From positions 156,680,699-156,744,698 of the forward strand of contig NC_092050.1 in assembly GCF_003086295.3 (NCBI RefSeq): a stretch of DNA of 64,000 nt. Reading direction: 5' to 3'. A program made the position numbers and the translations under genes. Positions within the stretch are counted from its first letter, which is position 1. Each line of letters begins with the position of its first letter. The notes beneath the pieces are model-generated. The model saw only the letters and a list, made by a program, of their open reading frames with translations, did not search any database and was not told the DNA's origin. The DNA is from Arachis hypogaea. Taxonomy: Eukaryota; Streptophyta; Magnoliopsida; Fabales; Fabaceae. This document shows positions 1 through 11,599 of the stretch, one piece after another.

Positions 1-560
1 TTTAATATAATAATGGACATCATTAAATTTATTGCTTGCTGAAACGTATTGCAGACAACTTATATTGTTAATTAATTTACAATGAATTAGCTGTAATAAA
101 ACTGAATAAGATGCTAAAGAGGATGGCAATTAAGTTCAATTGCTAATTAGTTTAACGATAACAAAAAAAATTAATAAAAAAATAGTTAAACTTTGTTTTA
201 TTTAATATTTGTTAATTATTATAATAATTAATAAATATTAAATAAGATATGGCGAATTTTTTTACATCTATAGTATTATCGTTATCTTAATTAGTTATTA
301 GCTTACAATGAAAAGATATATAGAGATTTTGTTATGATTAACATATGTAAGAATTTATAGATGCATTCCATTTGTATATACTTCTTATTGTTGGGCATAT
401 TGATATAAGAAAAAGTATATTTTTGTACTTTATATTACTGAATGAGTTTATAATGCATCAAATCAATCCAAGTCCAATGGATTAGTAAAAGGTTAAAAGA
501 AACTGAAGAATATATTGTTAAAAGAAAAAAGTACAAAGAAGAATCCAAAGCATACACAAT
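1..560. other. AT-rich intergenic DNA, no gene
   Basis: No coding potential is visible. A partly palindromic stretch lies at about 141-305, where a left arm near 145-165 is roughly complementary to a right arm near 287-305 and an AT palindrome sits in the middle. It may be a decayed foldback element, but the match is imperfect and no target duplication was found. Confidence 0.5.
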
Positions 561-1279
561 TAGGAGTGGCAAGCGGGGAAGCCGTCCTGTTCCGTCCCGT
601 CCCATTCCGTCAGAAGTCTGTTTTTTGGTGGGCTGGCCCGTCTCGTTCCGTTTAGTGAGGCGGTCTTAGAATCTCAGTCCGTCCCGCCTAATGGTGGGCT
701 GGCGGGTCGGCAGGCTAAGTCTGCCAAATATCCTCTTTTTTTTTTTACTTTTAACTATTAAATAATATATATAAAGGCATAAAAAAATCTCTTCTGTTTT
801 TTACTTTTAACTAGTATAATTTCTAAAAGTATAAACAAATTATAATTTTTATATTCACAAACATTAAAGTCTTTGTAATTATAAATATCTAATAAATATA
901 ATTATAAATAAAGTTTTCATCCAAAAATAATTATAAATATTGTCCCAAAACAAAATAAACATAATCCAAAACATAATTATAAATATTGTTTCTAAAATAA
1001 AATAAATATAATTCAAAACACTCAATTTTCATCTTCATTCTCTTATAAGTTGGATTGGGAAAGTTGGGTTTTGGCAAAAAAAATTGTAAAAATACCCCTT
1101 ACAAAAAAAAACTAAGCCCGGTGGGGAAGCCCGCCCCGCCCCGCTAAAGCTCGCGGTTTAAGCGGTGCGGGTTAGACGGACTTTTGCTATTTGGCGGTCC
1201 CAATTTTTCAGCCCAGTCCTCCTTTTTTGACGGATTACGCAGGCCAGCCCAACAAATTTAGGCTCCTTTGCTACTCCTA
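561..1279. mobile_element. Nonautonomous hAT-type element, 719 bp, with perfect 8-bp target duplication
   Basis: The termini are inverted (TAGGAGTGGCAA at the left, TTGCTACTCCTA at the right, one mismatch) and are flanked by identical 8-bp repeats TACACAAT at 553-560 and 1280-1287. Eight-base duplications and TAGG-type termini are characteristic of the hAT superfamily. The subterminal regions are unusually GC-rich and repetitive (runs built from CCCGTC, GGCGGG and GCCCG), which is where hAT transposases usually bind. The core is AT-rich and holds no open reading frame, so movement would depend on a transposase encoded elsewhere. Confidence 0.9.
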
Positions 1280-1287
1280 TACACAAT

Positions 1288-2680
1288 CCTTAAACACTAT
1301 AGTTCACATAGCATATTATTAGGATGTCTTTTAAATACTGCAGGGTTGAATTTTCAGGTAAATTAAAACTGGATGTAGTTTAAGAATCATATAATGTGTG
1401 TGATTGCGTGTATGAATAGTATATAATGACAAAAAAAATCTTGAATTAATTTAGGTTGGTGTAATAATTAGTTTACTAATTTATTTAAATAAATATTAAA
1501 AATTAATTTTTATTTTATGTATATAACAATTTATCAATCAATATTAAATTTTTAAATAAAATTTAAATTTACAGTGAATTAATCTTACTCATAGGGAATA
1601 TCATGGGAAGCAATATATATACCTTGAATTTGCAACAATAAGCTAGCTAATGCATAATATAAGGTAAGTGGCATTTTTTTTGAACCTTGAAAGGCTGTTT
1701 TGAATTAATACCGGTTAACGAAATCAATCAGTTACAAACTGAATGAGAGATGTTTGATTGCTATTATGCCACCTATGATTTATATCGTATTTTATTTGTG
1801 CTCAAGACTTTATATATATAACACCACCATTAAATAGCTTATTATGAGAATTAATATGGTTAGAAGTATAATTATTTATACTTTTTTTAACAATAATTTA
1901 AGTTTTTTTTTTAAATAATTTTATTACATAACGTTAGAGTTTCTATGATTAAAAAATTTTAAATTTGATATTTATTATTTTAATAGAAAAAAATCAATAT
2001 AAAATAAACTAAAAATAAAAGAAAAATATCTATTCACAGAATTCAAAAAAAAAATATACTTTAAGAAAAATAATTTTATGACAATAATAATGGAATCTAT
2101 TTTTTTTTTACTATATCAAATTTAATGATGCTCTGATAGTTTCAATCAATTCTTCTCTTTGCTCCTTATATTATTTCTAGGGTAGCATCTTACCTGGAAA
2201 TATTTCAAATATATTAAGCTTCAATTAATAAATATTAACATAATTATTAGCAATAATATTGGAGGTAGTTGTTTTGACTCATTATTGCTTGTCCAATCTT
2301 AAGCATGTCCATGTATACCATTCATTAAATATATAACTATAATAGCCATTTTATAAAGTGATTGGACAACTAACTTTGGTGTTGAGATTCTAAATTAGTT
2401 TTATATGTTAATAGTTTGGAAATGGCCTTCCAAACATGACAAATTTATAGGATGACAAATTTAGCCATGAAGAGTCTATTAGATAATGTAGTCATGGAGT
2501 ATATATTTAATACGTGCTCTAATTTATAACTACAAATTTTCATTTATAATCATTAAAATTTATATACAAAATTAAAAATAAATAACTGGTTGATCCTGAA
2601 TTAATCATCAAATCAAAAGTGATGAATACCCATGCAAGAATAATTCTATTATAGACATGTGTCATCATCACAAACAATTT
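1288..2680. other. AT-rich intergenic DNA, nothing recognised
   Basis: Low-complexity AT-rich sequence with homopolymer runs and no open frame with protein-like composition. No inverted terminal repeats or tandem arrays were resolved here. Confidence 0.5.
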
Positions 2681-2687
2681 TATTAGG

Positions 2688-3190
2688 TTGTGTTTGGAAT
2701 GAAGAATGAGTATGGGAGATAAAAAGTAGGAGATAGAGATTAAGAAATTGAGATTAAATTAAGTTTTTGTATTGTTTTTTTTATAAAATATATTAAATTG
2801 AGTTATGTCTAAGTATTATATATATTTAAACATATATTTGGTTTAAGATAAATATGAGGATTGAAGAGATAGATATCTACAAGAAACACGGAAGATATAG
2901 GCGACAAATTGTTTGCGGTTTTTCATGAGCTACAAATTGGTAAGATAGCTGCGATTGGCATCCGATCTCTTCAATGAAAATATTTTTGAAAAAAAATATT
3001 AAAATTTCAGTCTCCAGCTTTAAAATTTTCAATTCCTAGTTTCTATCTCCACTTTTTAAAAGAAATGAAGAGATTGAAATTTTATATCACAAAACTAAAA
3101 TTTTAGTTTTAATTTCTAACTACCAAATACAATACTGAGTCTCAATCTTTCAATGTCAGTTCTACTATTTGAAAATAAATACTATCTTAG
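2688..3190. repeat. Probable decayed foldback element
   Basis: The left part (near 2690-2760, starting with a GTGTTTGGA-like terminus and rich in GAGATAGAGATT) is roughly complementary to the right part (about 3000-3135, ending in a TACCAAATAC-like terminus). Between them, 2880-2975 carries an embedded 11-bp inverted repeat, ATTGAAGAGAT at the left and ATCTCTTCAAT at the right, which may mark a small secondary insertion. The ends could not be fixed and no target duplication was found. Confidence 0.35.
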
Positions 3191-4032
3191 ATAAAACTAG
3201 CATAAAGGATGGTTTTGGGTACAGAATTCAAATTGTTAAATTCATATATATATATATATAATTAACATCAAATGCTAAATCAAATCAAATTTCATAATTC
3301 TTTGTTTGGTTTTTTGGAATTTATATCGATATTTTATAAATATAACAATTTATTATGTATGTTCTTTTATTAATTTAAGTTTTTTTAAAAAAATAATTTT
3401 ATAATATGATATCAAATATTTGTATGATTAAAAGATCTAAAATTTAATTATTAATTTGTCAATCCAAAAAAAAATAAATAAATAAAAAATATAAATTTAT
3501 ATATATATTTTCTCCTATCAATTTAATTTTTTGTGAAAAATAATTGTATGAATTACATCTACAAATAAACTTTATTGATGTCTTAAACAAGTACAACATA
3601 GAAAATCAAATTTGGAACCTCCTTTAATTTAAATATATGTCCGTCCTGATAATACCAACAATCTAACATATATGTACCTTGTTATACTGGACCTTGTGTT
3701 TAGCCAAATTTCTTCAATTTTTTACATTTAACTTTATCTAAAATCAGCAAAAAATACACAAATATAGATAATAGTTTAACTTACAAGTTTATACTACTTA
3801 ACAATAATATCTCAAGTAATTAACTTTTAATTTCTTACTATATCTCATAGCTAAGTCAATACCATTCCACAGGCGTAACTAAATAATGAAATCCAAATTG
3901 ATAATCAGGCCACCTAAAAACTCTTAACCCCATAAACATATACAATATGCACACTAATAGTGGTTAAATTAGCTGTATACATTTTTACATGCAGTCACTG
4001 ATTGAATTCTTTTGATTAAAAAAAAAAACGGA

Positions 4033-4165
4033 AATGTTTGGTAACCAAAGAAAATCAGTCAAAAACAGTCATAACTTGTCTTATTTAGCATTCATTAATT
4101 GTTGCGACAATTAGTAAATGCTAAATAAGGCAAGTTCTGGCCTTTTTTTTGTCTACTTAGCATTA
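4033..4165. mobile_element. Foldback MITE, copy A
   Basis: A 133-bp palindromic element. Its centre pairs CTTATTTAGCATT with AATGCTAAATAAGG around TTGTTGCGACAA, and the arms continue outward to AATGTTTGGTAACC at the left and GTCTACTTAGCATT at the right. A second copy lies only about 36 bp away and a third at 46165-46297. The class is uncertain because no clean target duplication was found. Confidence 0.7.
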
Positions 4166-4201
4166 TCCTAAAAAAAACTGTATATGTATATAAAAAGGCG
4201 G

Positions 4202-4320
4202 AAATGAAAATCAGCCTAAAACAGCCATAACTCCTTATTTAGCATTCATTAATTGTTGCGACAATTAATTAATGATAAATAAGGTAAATTCTTGCTGTTT
4301 TTTTTTTGTCACTTAACATT
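4202..4320. mobile_element. Foldback MITE, copy B, with an internal deletion in its left arm
   Basis: Same family as the element just to its left, in the same orientation: the CTTATTTAGCATT arm and the TTGTTGCGACAA centre are shared. The left terminus lacks the TTTGGTAACCAAAG segment present in the other two copies. The two neighbours may result from insertion of one copy beside another or from a local duplication. Confidence 0.65.
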
Positions 4321-4698
4321 ATAATGATTAGAAAAAGAAATGAAATTTCTCATTTCCATATATGTGTCTCCAAAATTTTTCTTCAATATCCGTACAACTT
4401 TAATTTCTTCTATAAAAAAGAATGATTAGAAAAAGAAGTTTTAAGTTGAAAGTTCGAAATCAAAAGACGCAGCCAGTGGCAATATAAAAGAAATCATTTA
4501 CCAAACAAAATCCTAATCATGATGCAGTTAGAAATTAAGAGCCACAATGCAAGAATGTTAATTATATGTCATCAATCTCATTCCTAACATTAGCCAAATT
4601 AAACTGTGAGCCTAGCTAGCTAGCTCCAATAATGCAACCACAAATTAAAGTTAATTAATCAGAGAACATAATCCAAATGATGATGATCATGGAAACAA

Positions 4699-5623
4699 TC
4701 ATTGAATTAAACTTGCAAGTTTCCTTCTCAGCTCAAATAGATCTACACTGTTGGAATTGACTACCTGTGAATCAATAAGTACAATAATTCAAGGGTAAAA
4801 AAAAAAAAAGTAAAAATAATATTAACATAACAAATTAAATTTAACATAAAAATGTGTTGAATAATAATAATAATTAAATTAAAAAAAGAGAGTATAAAAC
4901 CAAAGAGATAGTACCTCACACTGAACACTGTGGACCAATCTTCCATTGACTTTGCTAGAAAGGTAACCAATAACTTCAAGTCCTTCTTCTTCAACCAGTA
5001 GCCCCAGAATCTCTGATAGTGTGACACCTTCTTCTTCTCCGGCGGCGGCGGCGCCACCGGTGATTTCAATTCCGAGAACACCACTATCACTCTCATGGAG
5101 AGTGAAGTATCTGTTAGTGCTAGATGTAGGTTTATCATTGTTATCATGGTGGTGGTAATAATTTGAGAGATTCTTCTTCTTCTTCAGTTCATCTCTTTTA
5201 GCACCAAGTTCCTTGATGTTATTTTGCATGTACTTTATGTAATTCACTGCCTCGTTCATGTGGTCAGATATTGAACGCTTTCCCTAAACACACAAATTAA
5301 AACCCATCACAAATTCAGATATATATATAACCCTAAAAAAAAATAACCCATGAAATTTTTAAACAAAAAGTGCACAACTTTATGGTAAAAATTAGCCTAA
5401 TTTCAAAAGGGTATCTTCTAATTGAAGTGTTTTTCTCAGTTAGTGAAATATAAACAAAATTAAGGAGATAGGAACAATAAAAATGATTTATTCACCTTGA
5501 TGAACTGAAGAGGGAGAAGGGATCTAAGAGAGGAATAAAGGGTAGCCATTTCTTTCCTCCTTTGCCTCTCAATCTCTCTATGAACCATCTTCTTCTTATT
5601 ATTATCATCATCGTTGTTAGAAT

Positions 5624-5660
<37 letters not shown>

Positions 5661-5855
5661 ATCCTCATCAGCAGCAGCAGCACCATCATAAAATAGTTTA
5701 TTTGATGATTGGCTTTTTGTGAACAATATTTTATCAGAATCATTGACATCAAGAGAAGCATAATCTTCAAGGATCAGATCTTGGGAGATTTTGTGTTGGT
5801 GGGAGCTATTAGAAAACTGAATCACCAGCTCATTGCCTCGTTGTAAAGGAAACAT
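4699..5855 (-). CDS. bHLH transcription factor (Arabidopsis bHLH118/125/126/36-like, subgroup Ib), 264 aa, three exons
   Basis: Predicted DNA-binding transcription regulator acting in the nucleus. Exons on the minus strand are 5855-5496, 5283-4915 and 4764-4699; both introns are GT-AG and fall between codons, giving 120+123+21 residues and a TGA stop at 4701-4699. The basic region (HREIERQRR, about residues 91-99) keeps the His-Glu-Arg triad that reads E-box/G-box DNA. Helix 1 holds [12 protein letters not shown] and helix 2 holds [16 protein letters not shown], followed by a leucine/lysine-rich segment. An acidic N-terminal region carries 12 consecutive asparagines encoded by an AAC/T trinucleotide run (about 5627-5660), and a four-alanine stretch and a (ATTC)n-like repeat in the 5' leader at 5905-5920 are also seen. 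The C-terminal domain after the coiled segment resembles ACT-like regions of this family. The start is the first ATG of the exon with in-frame protein. Partner and target genes cannot be read from the sequence. A paralogue lies at 42331-43324 on the other strand. Confidence 0.9.
5628..5660. repeat. (GTT)n/(AAC)n trinucleotide run inside the bHLH coding sequence
   Basis: About 11 GTT units on the plus strand, read as asparagine codons on the minus strand. It encodes the poly-Asn tract of the bHLH protein and is likely length-variable between individuals. Confidence 0.9.
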
Positions 5856-5939
5856 GGTAATATCAATAATGCTCTCAATTTAATTAAGGCTATGGAGGAA
5901 AAGAAGAATGAATGAATGAATGAAGCAGATTAGAATAGA

Positions 5940-8799
5940 AGATGTGGTTTAATCTATTTTTTGGGGTATGGTTTTAATTTCATGGGACCTTATATTTGCT
6001 CTAGATTAGGGAAAGGAATAGTATATACTTTGGAAATGACCTCATTGCCCACATTATTTCAGTTATATATATTATATAATGTAATTATTGTTTAGGGTCA
6101 CTGTTCATATATACAACTCCAACCCCACCCCTTTGTGTTCACATTATGTGGATCAGCACTTGCTTAGCTTCAACCATTTTCTTTTGGAAAAGCATAGTTA
6201 ACCAACAATATTTTTGAACAATGTATAAATAATGTGAATTAATAGAATTAAAAGAGTAAATTTAATTAGTAGCATTAAATTAGGATGTAATATATTTTTA
6301 TTTGATTGGTGGTTGTTCGTGTTATTCAAAATAGTCATTATTTACCTAACACTTCCATTTTCTTTTTTACTTGTTCTTTAGTTTCTTTATATATAAATTA
6401 GACTAAATTTCATTTCATAAATGTGGTTTTCTTTGTATTTCATAATTTCCAATGAATTGTTGTGCGAAAATCATTTAGGTGATATTTAGCTTCAAATTTT
6501 GAGTAATTCAAACACACACGTATTATTAAAATTAAATTGATTATTTTTTGAGTCTGATGTTATTTATAACTATACTTATATATAATGGGAATATGAAAAA
6601 GGTTAGTAATTTTTTTTTTGGTTAGAATATTCTCTATTGTATATAACTCATGATTTTTTTTTACTATTTTCGAAACTTGAATTAAAAAATTATTTATTAA
6701 GTTATAAATAATATGTTGTCTCAGCTAATTTTATTTTTATTATTTTTATACAATTTAATAAATAAATAAGTGAATTAATAGGAATATTAATTAGTCCCTG
6801 GTGATGCACTAATAAATATAAAACGTATTTTAAATTCTTTTATTATAAATAAAAATTTAATGTTTTGAATCTTAATTAGCTTTTTAACTTTAAAACTGTT
6901 TTTATGATATAAAAATTATTTTATATATTATTTATAATTTATTTATAATTTATTATATAAGAAACTATATTTCTGCACACTCTAACTAAATATAACTACA
7001 AGATTGAGAGCTACCCTTCATCCCCAAAGTCACATATATTAGGGCATAGATAATTCTTACTAATTGATCCTATTATTCTCATGTTTCATGATTTGATTTT
7101 ATTCCAACTTAATCTAAACCTTGTGCTAAGAGAGGGTGTTACTTATCCATAGGGTAAAACTACTTATAATCTCTTAATTACCTGCCGCACTTGCCTTATA
7201 TTTATATGATTAAAAATATTATTTTTATGCTAAAATCAATCACTAAAATCAGTTATTATATATTTATATATAAATATATATAATTTAATTTATTATTAAT
7301 ATATATTTTTATATTTTAATATGTATATGTACTTATTAATTTTAATATATATTTAATATGTCCATATACTTTTTAAAATTTGAATGTCATTACAAGAAAA
7401 ATAATTTATTCTCATACTTTCAAATCGCGTCAAAAATGAAAAAAAAAAAAAAAAAACAACGTAACATCAACATAATTAATTCTTGACTCAACATGATAAT
7501 TTTTAATTAATTATAATAAGAAATTATCAATTTATTTTTGTTATCACAAGATATTTAATTAATTCTTGACTCAACATAAACTTTTTAAGATAGAATGCAG
7601 ATATGTCATCTAATCGACAATTTTGAAGTTATACATTCAAATACAAATTAAAATCAAAATTAACCTTCATGTAATTGATTACATATAAAAATAAAATATT
7701 ATTTTTATAATTTTTTATTTATTAGAACTTTTAAATTTTTTTAAAATAGAATAACCAGGTGCATTTCGAAACTACTATATATATGAATTCTAATACGTTC
7801 GCTTGATAAAAATAATGATGTATTAATTATATTAAATGCTTATAAAACAATGAAAGATTAAAATTATTTTATTTATAAGAAGAAAAAAAAAAAAAAGAAA
7901 GTGGTTCTGTGAAATCAGCGAGAGAGAGCATCTCGTCTTATTTGGATTCTTCTCCCTGTCACATACTCATAATTTTTCTCTTTAATTAAACAAAAATAAC
8001 TTTGAGTTGAAAACCCCTATATATACCCTAACCAAGATGCTTTTTCTATATAAATATGTTGGTCACTTTAATAAACTTGATGCTTATCATATAATCATTA
8101 ATTATTATAAACTAACTAAGGTTGGACTACAAATTTAGAAGCGGTAAACAAGTATTGTTAGATATCAAAATAAAACATTGATTAGCCTTTTATTATTATT
8201 ACTTTTTCTAATACGTTTTGTGCAATATAAAATATTTCATATTTACAATTGAGGTTATCATCTACAAATTATCTTTTATATATTTAAGGTTTTTAAAATT
8301 TCTATCTCTTCTTATATTCGAATTACGTCTTTTTTTACATAATTAAAAGTAATTAATTTTTAAATATATTAATTAAATAATCATATATTTATATAAATTT
8401 GATTGATTGATTGTGTAAATTTTTTATGTTGACATATATTAAAATTAAACTTTTTAAAAAATTAACTGGTTAATTAGAGAGCCAACTTTTTAATTAATAT
8501 TAATTAATTTTTTAAAATTAAAGTTTTATTTTAAATTTTTAATTATAAATTTTATCTTTTAAATTATAAATTTTAAATTTTATAAAAAAATTAACAATTT
8601 AAAAAATATTAATATTGATTAATTAAAACTTGCCTCCGTATCTTTATTCTAAAAAAAATCATACTTATCCCCAAGATTCGATTAAAAAAAAATTTTCTCT
8701 TTTAACTCTTTAACAAGTATTGAGGATTCAATAATGTGCAACACCTACTATTGTTGGGAAATAAAGGGCACTTGGAGAATAATGGGAGAGAATGTATAT
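5940..8799. other. Gene-free AT-rich stretch with small repeats
   Basis: Upstream region of the minus-strand bHLH gene followed by AT-rich DNA. About 7213-7330 resembles the TIR family seen whole at 41129-41287. A 21-bp direct repeat (AATTAATTCTTGACTCAACA plus T) occurs at 7474-7494 and 7557-7577, enclosing a short hairpin. No further coding sequence is seen. Confidence 0.5.
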
Positions 8800-9048
8800 A
8801 CGGCTATTAGGGTGTTCGCGGTGCGGTTTGGTTCGATTTTTGAGAGAAAAGTCATCCGATCCAATCGTTTAATTAAAGTGCGGTTCGGTTTGGTTCGATT
8901 TTTTTCTCAAAGCCATCCGAACCAAACCAAACCAATTAAATTCGGTTTGGTTTGGTTCGGTTTTTTCGGTTTTTTCAATAATTCAAAAAAAATATTACCA
9001 TACTATTTTACAAAGTCATAACATTGAAATTGATAAACACAAATACAC

Positions 9049-9091
<43 letters not shown>
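9049..9091. repeat. (AAT)n microsatellite
   Basis: About 14 uninterrupted AAT/TAA units near the left end of the hAT-like element. Confidence 0.95.
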
Positions 9092-9289
9092 TAGCACTAG
9101 TAGAAAATCATTCTAATCTAATTATACATTCTAATAATAAAGAGACATTGAATTTGAGATGAATGGATTAATAGCAGGGTAACAATGTATCAGAATTGAA
9201 TATATAGACATTGAGATGAATGGATTAATATGTTGCTGACTTTCCTGCAATTTATTGAGCTCTCAGAATGTTGTTGCACCTTCTCCACC

Positions 9290-9738
9290 AGCAAACTGAC
9301 CCCCCCCCCCAAAACAAGTGCCACCGCCATGAAATTAACACCTAATCCAATGCCTGCTCTATCACCCCCAGAGACACCACGTCCACAGCTAGGTAAACCA
9401 GGAATACCACACAGTCCTCTGTTATCCGTAAAACTGCGTGCACCCAAAACAATATCAACATTATATTGCGTTATTCTGAACATTAATCATTTATTCATAA
9501 TAACATAACATACTTGAAGCTAGCTCTGTGCAATAGTCTTCCTCCTAGACTTGCTGGAACACTTCCAGACAGCCTATTCCCATTTAGGTTCCTGCATCCA
9601 CACAACTTTAGTACTGATTTCTCATTGTCTTATAAGTTTCATTTCTTCAACTTTAGACAATCTTACAGTCTCTGTAATGATGTCAACTCTCCAAGACTTT
9701 CTGGGATTGCTCCTTCCAAAAAGTTATAGGATAGATCA
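9290..9738 (-). pseudogene. Captured fragment of a malectin/LRR receptor-like protein gene (RLP4-like), introns retained
   Basis: Read on the minus strand: exon 9738-9667 (72 bp, the usual length of an LRR exon) encodes DLSYNFLEGAIPESLGE followed by LTSLQRL. After a 75-bp GT-AG intron (9666-9592), exon 9591-9514 encodes NLNGNRLSGSVPASLGG and RLLHRASF. After an 80-bp GT-AG intron (9513-9434), a third exon from 9433 encodes NFTDNRGLCGIPGLPSCG and then drifts into an unclear tail with a poly-C run (9301-9310). The joins restore the frame exactly and match the LRR plus juxtamembrane region of plant RLP4-type proteins as I remember it. The upstream malectin-like domain and the downstream transmembrane region are missing or unrecognisable, so no function is expected. 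Left limit approximate. Confidence 0.8.
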
Positions 9739-9893
9739 CTGCATCATTGATTATTATGCCATTTAGAAACTGCATTACTATGATAATTAAACTTCTTTTC
9801 AATAACATAGATTATAAATTAACCGTTTATGTTTCTATCAATCCAGCATTCTAGCTCCCCTCACTGAAATTGTAAGCCTTAAAATTCACTAAC

Positions 9894-9993
9894 CTGGTCA
9901 CCATCCTTGATGCCATAATCTCTAAGATAAGTTGTTTCAATGACAAGCTTATGTCCTTCATAACATAAGCAAAATTGCCCCCAAACATGAGCC
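9894..9993 (-). pseudogene. Probable captured exon of the U11/U12 snRNP 25 kDa protein gene (SNRNP25-like)
   Basis: A 100-bp minus-strand exon with a good acceptor (TGAATTGTAG before it) and donor (GTTAGTGAAT after it). It encodes HVWGQFCLCYEGHKLV followed by TYLRDYGIKDGDQV, which matches the end of the ubiquitin-like domain of the minor-spliceosome U11/U12-25K protein (the human protein has a similar LRDYGI segment; recalled, not searched). Only one exon is recognised. It lies 155 bp upstream, in transcription sense, of the LRR fragment and on the same strand. A family with the same fold is possible. Confidence 0.55.
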
Positions 9994-10237
9994 CTACAAT
10001 TCAAAAATCAATGGAAATAATAAATCAGCTAAAAATTCATCATGGTCATTGTCATATCAGAATTCATCATAAATCACATAATACTTCACATCAGAATAAT
10101 ATATTAACTCTCAAGTCTCAACAGATTTAAAAATTATAACACATGAAAGTAATTAATTCAGTAATTTAGTAATTCAACAGAACAGCAATAATACCAGAAC
10201 AACAATTCAGTAATTCACTTCAAAAGTAATTCAATCA

Positions 10238-10970
10238 ATCACAGAAACAAGCAGCTGAAGTTTAGATCATTAAGCAGCAATAAACAAGCACAGAACCAGC
10301 AATAAACAAGCACTTTTACCACCAATAAACAAGCACAGAACCAGCAATAAATCAAGCACAGAACCAGCAAAAAACAAGCACTTTTACCAGCATTAAACAA
10401 GCACAAAACCAGCAAAAAAACAAGCACTTTTACCAGCATTAAACAAGCACAAAACCAGCAAAAAAACAAGCACTTTTACCAGCATTAAACAAGCACAAAA
10501 CCAGCAATAAACAAGCACTTTTACTAGCAATAAATCAAGCAGAGAACCAGCAATAAACAAGCAATAAATTGAACAAAACCAAATAATCTTAACAATAAAT
10601 CAATCACAGAAACAAGCAGCTGAAGTTTAGATCATTAAGCAGCAATAAACAAGCACAGAACCAGCAATAAACAAGCACTTTTACCAGCAATAAACAAGCA
10701 CAGAACCAGCAATAAATCAAGCACAGAACCAGCAAAAAACAAGCACTTTTACCAGCAATAAATCAAGCACAAAACCAGCAATAAACAAGCACAGAACCAG
10801 CAATAAACAAGCAGCTGAAGTTTAAATCATTAAGCACAGAACCAGCACTGAATAACCGATAAACTGAACAATAAACAATAAATAAGCAATAAACAATAAA
10901 TCAGCAATAAACAATAAATCAATAAATTGATAAGTTATAACCCTAGGCCTAAACTGAACAACAAATCAGC
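10238..10970. repeat. Degenerate minisatellite built from AACAAGCA and ACCAGCAATAA words
   Basis: Units such as AACAAGCACTTTTACCAGCA and AACAAGCACAGAACCAGCAA alternate in irregular order. A longer block starting CAATCACAGAAACAAGCAGC occurs near 10236 and again near 10600, so the array also grew by duplication of about 360 bp. It lies wholly inside the hAT-like element. Minus-strand open frames here are artefacts of the repeat. Confidence 0.9.
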
Positions 10971-11039
10971 AAAGTTTACCTGAATAGATGGCTCGGGCTC
11001 CATATGCACTTGAATCGGACAATCGGTGGCTGGGTGGGT

Positions 11040-11220
11040 GGGCTCAAGAAACGCTGCTGGGTGGACTGGAGGCGGCGAGGTCGGACGTGGCGAGGTCGTG
11101 GGTGGGCTCCAGAAACGCTGCTGGGTAGACTGGAGGCGGCGAGGTCGCAGGTGGCGTGGTCAGAGGTGGCTCCAGAAACGCTGCTGGGTGGAGGCTGGGT
11201 CGTGCACCGGCGGTGGAGGT
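11040..11220. repeat. GC-rich tandem repeat, about 61-64-bp period, nearly three units
   Basis: Units beginning AGAAACGCTGCTGGGT and containing GGAGGCGGCGAGGTCG recur near 11047, 11111 and 11172. Base composition contrasts sharply with the AT-rich surroundings. Open frames across it follow the repeat and show no family resemblance. Confidence 0.85.
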
Positions 11221-11599
11221 TCTCCTCTGTTCGGCGGTGGGATTTGGAGGAATTGAGGAAGGCTTCGATCTAGGATTTGGAGAGGGAAGCTGTCGCGCAT
11301 GTGGGGAAGGAGAAGTGGGGGTGTGGCCGTCTCACACTCTCACGAGTCACGTCTGGGTCTGGGTCTGGGGGGTGGGGTAGTTTTAATTTTAGGGTTTTGT
11401 TAAGAACCGATTCGGTTCGGTTCGGTTAGGGTTTTGGTGGCAAGAACCGAAAACCGAACCGAACCGCAAAAAAACCGCAAAACATCACTTTTTTTCGGTT
11501 TTTTCGGTTTTCGGTTAATTCAGTTTTCGATTTTTTCGGTTCGGTCCATCGGTTTAGTTCGGTCCGGATCGGTTTTGAACACCCCTAACGGCTCTCATT

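Larger units (their letters stand above)
8808..11587. mobile_element. Gene-capturing nonautonomous hAT-like element, 2.78 kb
   Basis: Ends are inverted (TAGGGTGTTCG at the left, GAACACCCCTA at the right) and flanked by near-identical 8-bp repeats, ACGGCTAT at 8800-8807 and ACGGCTCT at 11588-11595. Both subterminal regions (8815-8975 and 11400-11580) consist of many copies of CGGTTCGGTTTGG-type motifs in both orientations, a hAT-like arrangement. Inside, from left to right, are an AAT microsatellite, exons of an LRR receptor-like protein gene, an exon resembling U11/U12 snRNP 25K, a minisatellite (10240-10940) and a GC-rich tandem repeat (11040-11220). There is no transposase frame. The shared TAGGGGTGTTC terminus relates it to the two shorter hAT MITEs in this window, although the interior is different. 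Confidence 0.8.

Noticed and set aside
9190..9508. Overlapping open frames on both strands treated as genes
   Set aside because: The plus-strand frame is the shadow of captured LRR exons, and the minus-strand frame runs through an intron.
10238..10940. CRISPR-like alternation of short repeats
   Set aside because: Units are irregular, there are no equal-length unique spacers, and the context is a plant transposon; it is a degenerate minisatellite.
11004..11380. Three overlapping plus-strand frames with Trp/Arg/Gly-rich translations
   Set aside because: They follow a GC-rich tandem repeat and have no domain or splice context.
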